From: Planctomycetes bacterium UBA1135
GTDB lineage: Bacteria; Planctomycetota; UBA1135
DNA length: 8,244 nucleotides
Assembly: GCA_002311925.1 (NCBI GenBank)
Contig: DCAK01000102.1
Coordinates: forward strand, 16,294 to 24,537
Direction of reading: 5' to 3'
Part shown: positions 5,894 through 8,244 of the stretch, one piece after another
How positions within the stretch are numbered: position 1 is the stretch's first letter
Layout: every line of letters begins with the position of its first letter
The notes under the pieces: generated by a model
Seen by the model: the letters and a program-made list of their open reading frames with translations, nothing else
The model's database searches: none
Told to the model about the DNA's origin: nothing
Program-made: the position numbers and the translations under genes

Positions 5894-6777
5894 GGATTGG
5901 GCACGAGGAGGGGGAGGCGGGCTCCGTCCAACTCGAATTCTACCGGTGTGCAGCCGATGTAGTCTCCATCCGTTTGGACGGGGGCCGGATGTCTGCCAAT
6001 CACCTGGACCTTCTTCACCTTTCTTCGTACCAGGCCGTGGATATGGTCGATCTTGCCGGAGGCCGCCCCGAGGGCGGCGAGCGTCCCGGAGGCAAGGGTG
6101 AATTTGGGAATGAGATAGAGCTCCCAGAAGCCGTCGTCGTATGCGCAGGGGGCGAGCTTGAGAAGAGGCGTGGCGTAGGTGTGGGTCCCCGAGACGAATC
6201 CGAAATCAAACTCGCCGAGATCCTCGCCGTCGGCGACAACCCTCTGGGGTACTGGTTTCCACTTCTTGAGGATGTTTCCCAGAAGGGGGAGGTATTGGGC
6301 CTTGTGCAGAGGGCCCTGTCGTTTCTCCTCCATCCGCTTCATGAGTTCGGCGTCCAGGCCGAAACCCCAGAGGATGCAGCTTCTCCTTCGGGCCTTTCCA
6401 TGGTTCGAGCTCAAGATGCCGGTGTCCATTTCCTGCACCCGGCCGTTTTCAATCATGTCGGCCAGCGCGGCCGCCCGGGTCGGGATCTTCAATTCCTTTC
6501 CGAGCATGTTCCCTGTTCCCAACGGGCACAAGGCCAAAGGCGGGCAGGGGGTGGTCAGGCCTTCGACGACCGGCGCCAGCGACCCGTCCCCGCCCACGAC
6601 CGCGATGCGGTCGACATCACCGACCTGCGAGGCCCATTCGGTGGCCGCCTCCCTGCTGGTGGCGACTACGACCTTGCATTGGTGACCGCGCCTGGCGAGG
6701 TGACCCGCGACATCCCCGGCCCGGGTGGGGCCGTTTTGGGCGCCGGAAAAGGGATTGGCGAGGATTTCGATTTTCAC
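5890..6777 (-). CDS. Lipid kinase of the YegS/DgkB (diacylglycerol kinase catalytic domain) family
   Basis: Members phosphorylate diacylglycerol, phosphatidylglycerol or related lipids with ATP at the membrane face; the substrate here cannot be told from sequence. From the GTG at 6777 the product is 295 residues, normal for the family. The N-terminal nucleotide-binding part carries ANPFSG (7-12), VVGGDGSLAPVVEGL (60-74; GGDGT in most members, Ser here) and CPLGTGNMLGKEL (84-96; GTGNDFAR or GTANVLAREL in relatives). The C-terminal beta domain carries CAYDDGFWELYLI (211-223) and QTDGDYI (268-274), matching the conserved Asp-Gly sites. The GTG start has GGAGGG ten bases upstream. A much longer open frame continues upstream to 7260, but it runs antisense through valS and shows no family similarity, so I rejected it. 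A second GTG at 6801 is possible but has no comparable Shine-Dalgarno. Pairing with kdsA suggests an envelope-lipid role, such as recycling diacylglycerol. That is inference. Confidence 0.88.
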   Translation of the reverse strand: MKIEILANPFSGAQNGPTRAGDVAGHLARRGHQCKVVVATSREAATEWASQVGDVDRIAVVGGDGSLAPVVEGLTTPCPPLALCPLGTGNMLGKELKIPTRAAALADMIENGRVQEMDTGILSSNHGKARRRSCILWGFGLDAELMKRMEEKRQGPLHKAQYLPLLGNILKKWKPVPQRVVADGEDLGEFDFGFVSGTHTYATPLLKLAPCAYDDGFWELYLIPKFTLASGTLAALGAASGKIDHIHGLVRRKVKKVQVIGRHPAPVQTDGDYIGCTPVEFELDGARLPLLVPNP

Positions 6778-6787
6778 GGTTAGGGGT

Positions 6788-6793
6788 CCCTCC
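6788..6793 (-). promoter_or_regulatory. Shine-Dalgarno for the lipid kinase gene
   Basis: GGAGGG on the minus strand lies ten bases before the GTG at 6777. It decides between this GTG and the in-frame GTG at 6801. Confidence 0.65.
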
Positions 6794-6813
6794 GCATCCA
6801 CCCACGGTAGCCT

Positions 6814-6818
6814 GGAGG
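6814..6818 (+). promoter_or_regulatory. Shine-Dalgarno for valS
   Basis: GGAGG sits ten bases before the ATG at 6829. The other in-frame ATG, at 6850, has no purine-rich site in front of it, so this element favours the earlier start. Confidence 0.55.
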
Positions 6819-6828
6819 CAGGGAGCGG

Positions 6829-8244
6829 ATGTGCGACAATCCGCGACGCATGACCCGGGAACCCTCGAAACCGCCGGCCACCCGTTACGAACCCTCCTCG
6901 ATGGAAGGAGAAATCTATCGGGAATGGGAGGCTTCCGGGCTGATGTCTCCGCCGGCTGAACCCACGGGCAAGCCGACCTTCACCGTGATGATTCCTCCGC
7001 CCAATGTGACGGGAATTCTTCACATGGGGCACGCCCTGAACATCACCATGCAGGACATCGTGGTCCGCCATAGGCGCATGTCCGGCTTCGAGACTCTTTG
7101 GATTCCTGGAACCGACCATGCCGGAATCGCGACCCAGGCGGTGGTGGAAAAGGACCTGCTGGCGAAGGACGGAAAATCTCGGGAAGACCTGGGCCGAGAC
7201 GCCTTCCTGGAACGGGTCTGGGAATGGAAGGAAAAACATGGCGACGCCATCCTCGAACAACTCAAGCGGCTGGGCGCGAGTTGCGATTGGAGCCGCACCC
7301 GCTTCACCCTCGACCCGGAGATGTCGCTGGCCGTGCGGACCGCGTTCGTGAGGCTCTGGAAGAAGGGGCTGGTGTATCGAGGCGCCCGCCTGGTGAACTG
7401 GGACTGCAAATTGGGGACCGCGGTTTCCGACGACGAAATTGAATATGTGGAGCAGAAGGGGTCTCTTTGGACCCTCCGCTATCCCCTCGCGGACGGTTCA
7501 GGACACCTGGATGTGGCCACCACCCGGCCCGAAACCATGCTCGGCGACACCGGCGTCGCGGTCCATCCGGAGGACGCCCGTCACGGCGAACTGGTGGGAA
7601 AGACCGTTCTTCTGCCCCTGGTCGGGAGGGAAATCCCCATCGTCGCCGACTCGACGGTGGACCCCGATTTCGGCACGGGAGTGGTCAAGGTGACTCCGGG
7701 GCACGACCCCGCCGACTACGACCGCGGCAAGCGCCACGGCCTTCCCATCGTGAACATCCTGAGCCCCGACGGCACCTTGAACGAGGAAGCCGGGGATTTC
7801 GCCGGTATGAGCAGGGAGGAGGCCCGCACGGCCGTCCTTGAGGCCCTCGGCGCCTTGGGGCTCCTGGTCGGCGAGGAGGAAATCGTCCACAACGTGGCGG
7901 TCTCGGACCGCTCGAAGACGGCCATCGAGCCGCTCGTGAGCGAACAGTGGTTCGTCCGCATGGAGGAACTGGCCGACCCGGCGATGGAAGCGGTGCGAAG
8001 CCGGGCCCTGGTCTTCAAACCCGCCCGTTGGGAGAAGGTCTACCTGGATTGGCTCGAGAATGTCCAGGACTGGTGCATTTCACGCCAGCTTTGGTGGGGG
8101 CACCGGATTCCCGTCTGGTACGACGAGGATGGCACCCCGGCGGCCTCGGTCGAGGACCTGGAAATCGGGTCCGCCCATCCCGAAACCGGCAAGCCCATCG
8201 TCCGCCAGGACGAGGATGTCCTCGACACCTGGGCCTCCTCCTGG
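6829..8244 (+). CDS. valS: Valyl-tRNA synthetase, C-terminus beyond window
   Basis: ValS charges tRNA-Val with valine in the cytosol and edits mischarged threonine. The frame is open from 6829 to the last base, giving 472 codons, about half of a typical 850-950 residue enzyme. Landmarks, numbered from 6829, are the class I signature PPPNVTGILHMGHAL (HMGH at 65-68), WIPGTDHAGIATQ, NWDCKLGTAVSDDE, the editing-domain motifs ATTRPETMLGDTGVAV and GTGVVKVTPGHDPADY, SDRSKTAIEPLVSEQWFV, and ENVQDWCISRQLWWGHRIPV. The visible part stops at DVLDTWASSW, where most relatives have WFSS; the KMSKS loop lies outside. GHDPADY and the PPPNVTG form separate it from IleRS and LeuRS. ATG 6829 (MCDNPRRMTRE...) has a good Shine-Dalgarno. 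ATG 6850 would make the protein seven residues shorter and is the alternative. It is divergent from the lipid kinase gene and has no functional link to it that I can see. Confidence 0.97.
   Translation, partial: MCDNPRRMTREPSKPPATRYEPSSMEGEIYREWEASGLMSPPAEPTGKPTFTVMIPPPNVTGILHMGHALNITMQDIVVRHRRMSGFETLWIPGTDHAGIATQAVVEKDLLAKDGKSREDLGRDAFLERVWEWKEKHGDAILEQLKRLGASCDWSRTRFTLDPEMSLAVRTAFVRLWKKGLVYRGARLVNWDCKLGTAVSDDEIEYVEQKGSLWTLRYPLADGSGHLDVATTRPETMLGDTGVAVHPEDARHGELVGKTVLLPLVGREIPIVADSTVDPDFGTGVVKVTPGHDPADYDRGKRHGLPIVNILSPDGTLNEEAGDFAGMSREEARTAVLEALGALGLLVGEEEIVHNVAVSDRSKTAIEPLVSEQWFVRMEELADPAMEAVRSRALVFKPARWEKVYLDWLENVQDWCISRQLWWGHRIPVWYDEDGTPAASVEDLEIGSAHPETGKPIVRQDEDVLDTWASSW

Larger units (their letters stand above)
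6778..6828. other. Divergent intergenic region, lipid kinase / valS
   Basis: About 51 bases separate the two divergent starts. They hold a Shine-Dalgarno for each gene and little else. Promoters for both genes must therefore lie partly inside the neighbouring coding sequences or be unusually compact. I could not find a convincing -35/-10 pair in either direction. There is no room for a T-box leader of the kind that controls some tRNA synthetase genes, unless it started inside the lipid kinase gene. Confidence 0.45.

Noticed and set aside
5974..6783. 269-codon open frame on the plus strand opposite the lipid kinase
   Set aside because: It is the complement of a gene with clear kinase motifs; its own translation has no coherent domain.
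6778..7260. Upstream extension of the lipid kinase frame on the minus strand, to a 456-residue product
   Set aside because: The extra 161 residues run antisense through the start of valS, show no lipid-kinase or other motif, and a GTG with a good Shine-Dalgarno lies at 6777.
1..8244. A novel defence, mobile or biosynthetic system
   Set aside because: All nine genes fall into well-known families, with no repeats, integrase, transposase or unexplained stretch longer than about 65 bases.

Overview
The window is a GC-rich (roughly 60% or more G+C by eye), tightly packed stretch of bacterial chromosome. It carries nine protein genes and almost no free intergenic space. Every gene belongs to a recognisable housekeeping or regulatory family. 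I see no tRNA, rRNA, CRISPR array, insertion sequence, phage gene or toxin module, and I did not find a previously undescribed system.

Organism: a KDO-8-phosphate synthase (kdsA) implies a Gram-negative cell with KDO-containing lipopolysaccharide. Several signature variants are, as I remember them, types met in the Planctomycetes-Verrucomicrobia-Chlamydiae group and related deep lineages: Asp in place of the third YbeY zinc ligand, a CdsA signature with Leu/Met instead of His/Arg, and the ValS 'SDRSKTAIEP' segment. I treat this as a lead rather than an assignment, because no single gene here settles the phylum.

Layout, plus strand, 1-5066: purA (5' end cut off by the window), uppS, cdsA, phoH-like ATPase, ybeY and a FliA/WhiG-type sigma factor all point the same way. 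The first five are joined by overlaps of 10, 4 and 17 bases and one 26-base gap, so they very likely form one operon. It covers purine synthesis (PurA), the lipid carrier for peptidoglycan and other envelope polymers (UppS), phospholipid synthesis (CdsA) and rRNA processing (PhoH, YbeY). The sigma factor follows after 63 bases and may be co-transcribed.

Layout, minus strand, 5063-6777: a YegS/DgkB-type lipid kinase overlaps the downstream kdsA by ATGA, giving a two-gene envelope-lipid operon. It converges on the sigma factor gene, and the two stop codons share one CTAG.

Layout, plus strand, 6829-8244: valS, divergent from the lipid kinase across about 51 bases, runs off the right edge. Because the window is GC-rich, many long open frames on the opposite strand are shadows of these genes and were discarded.
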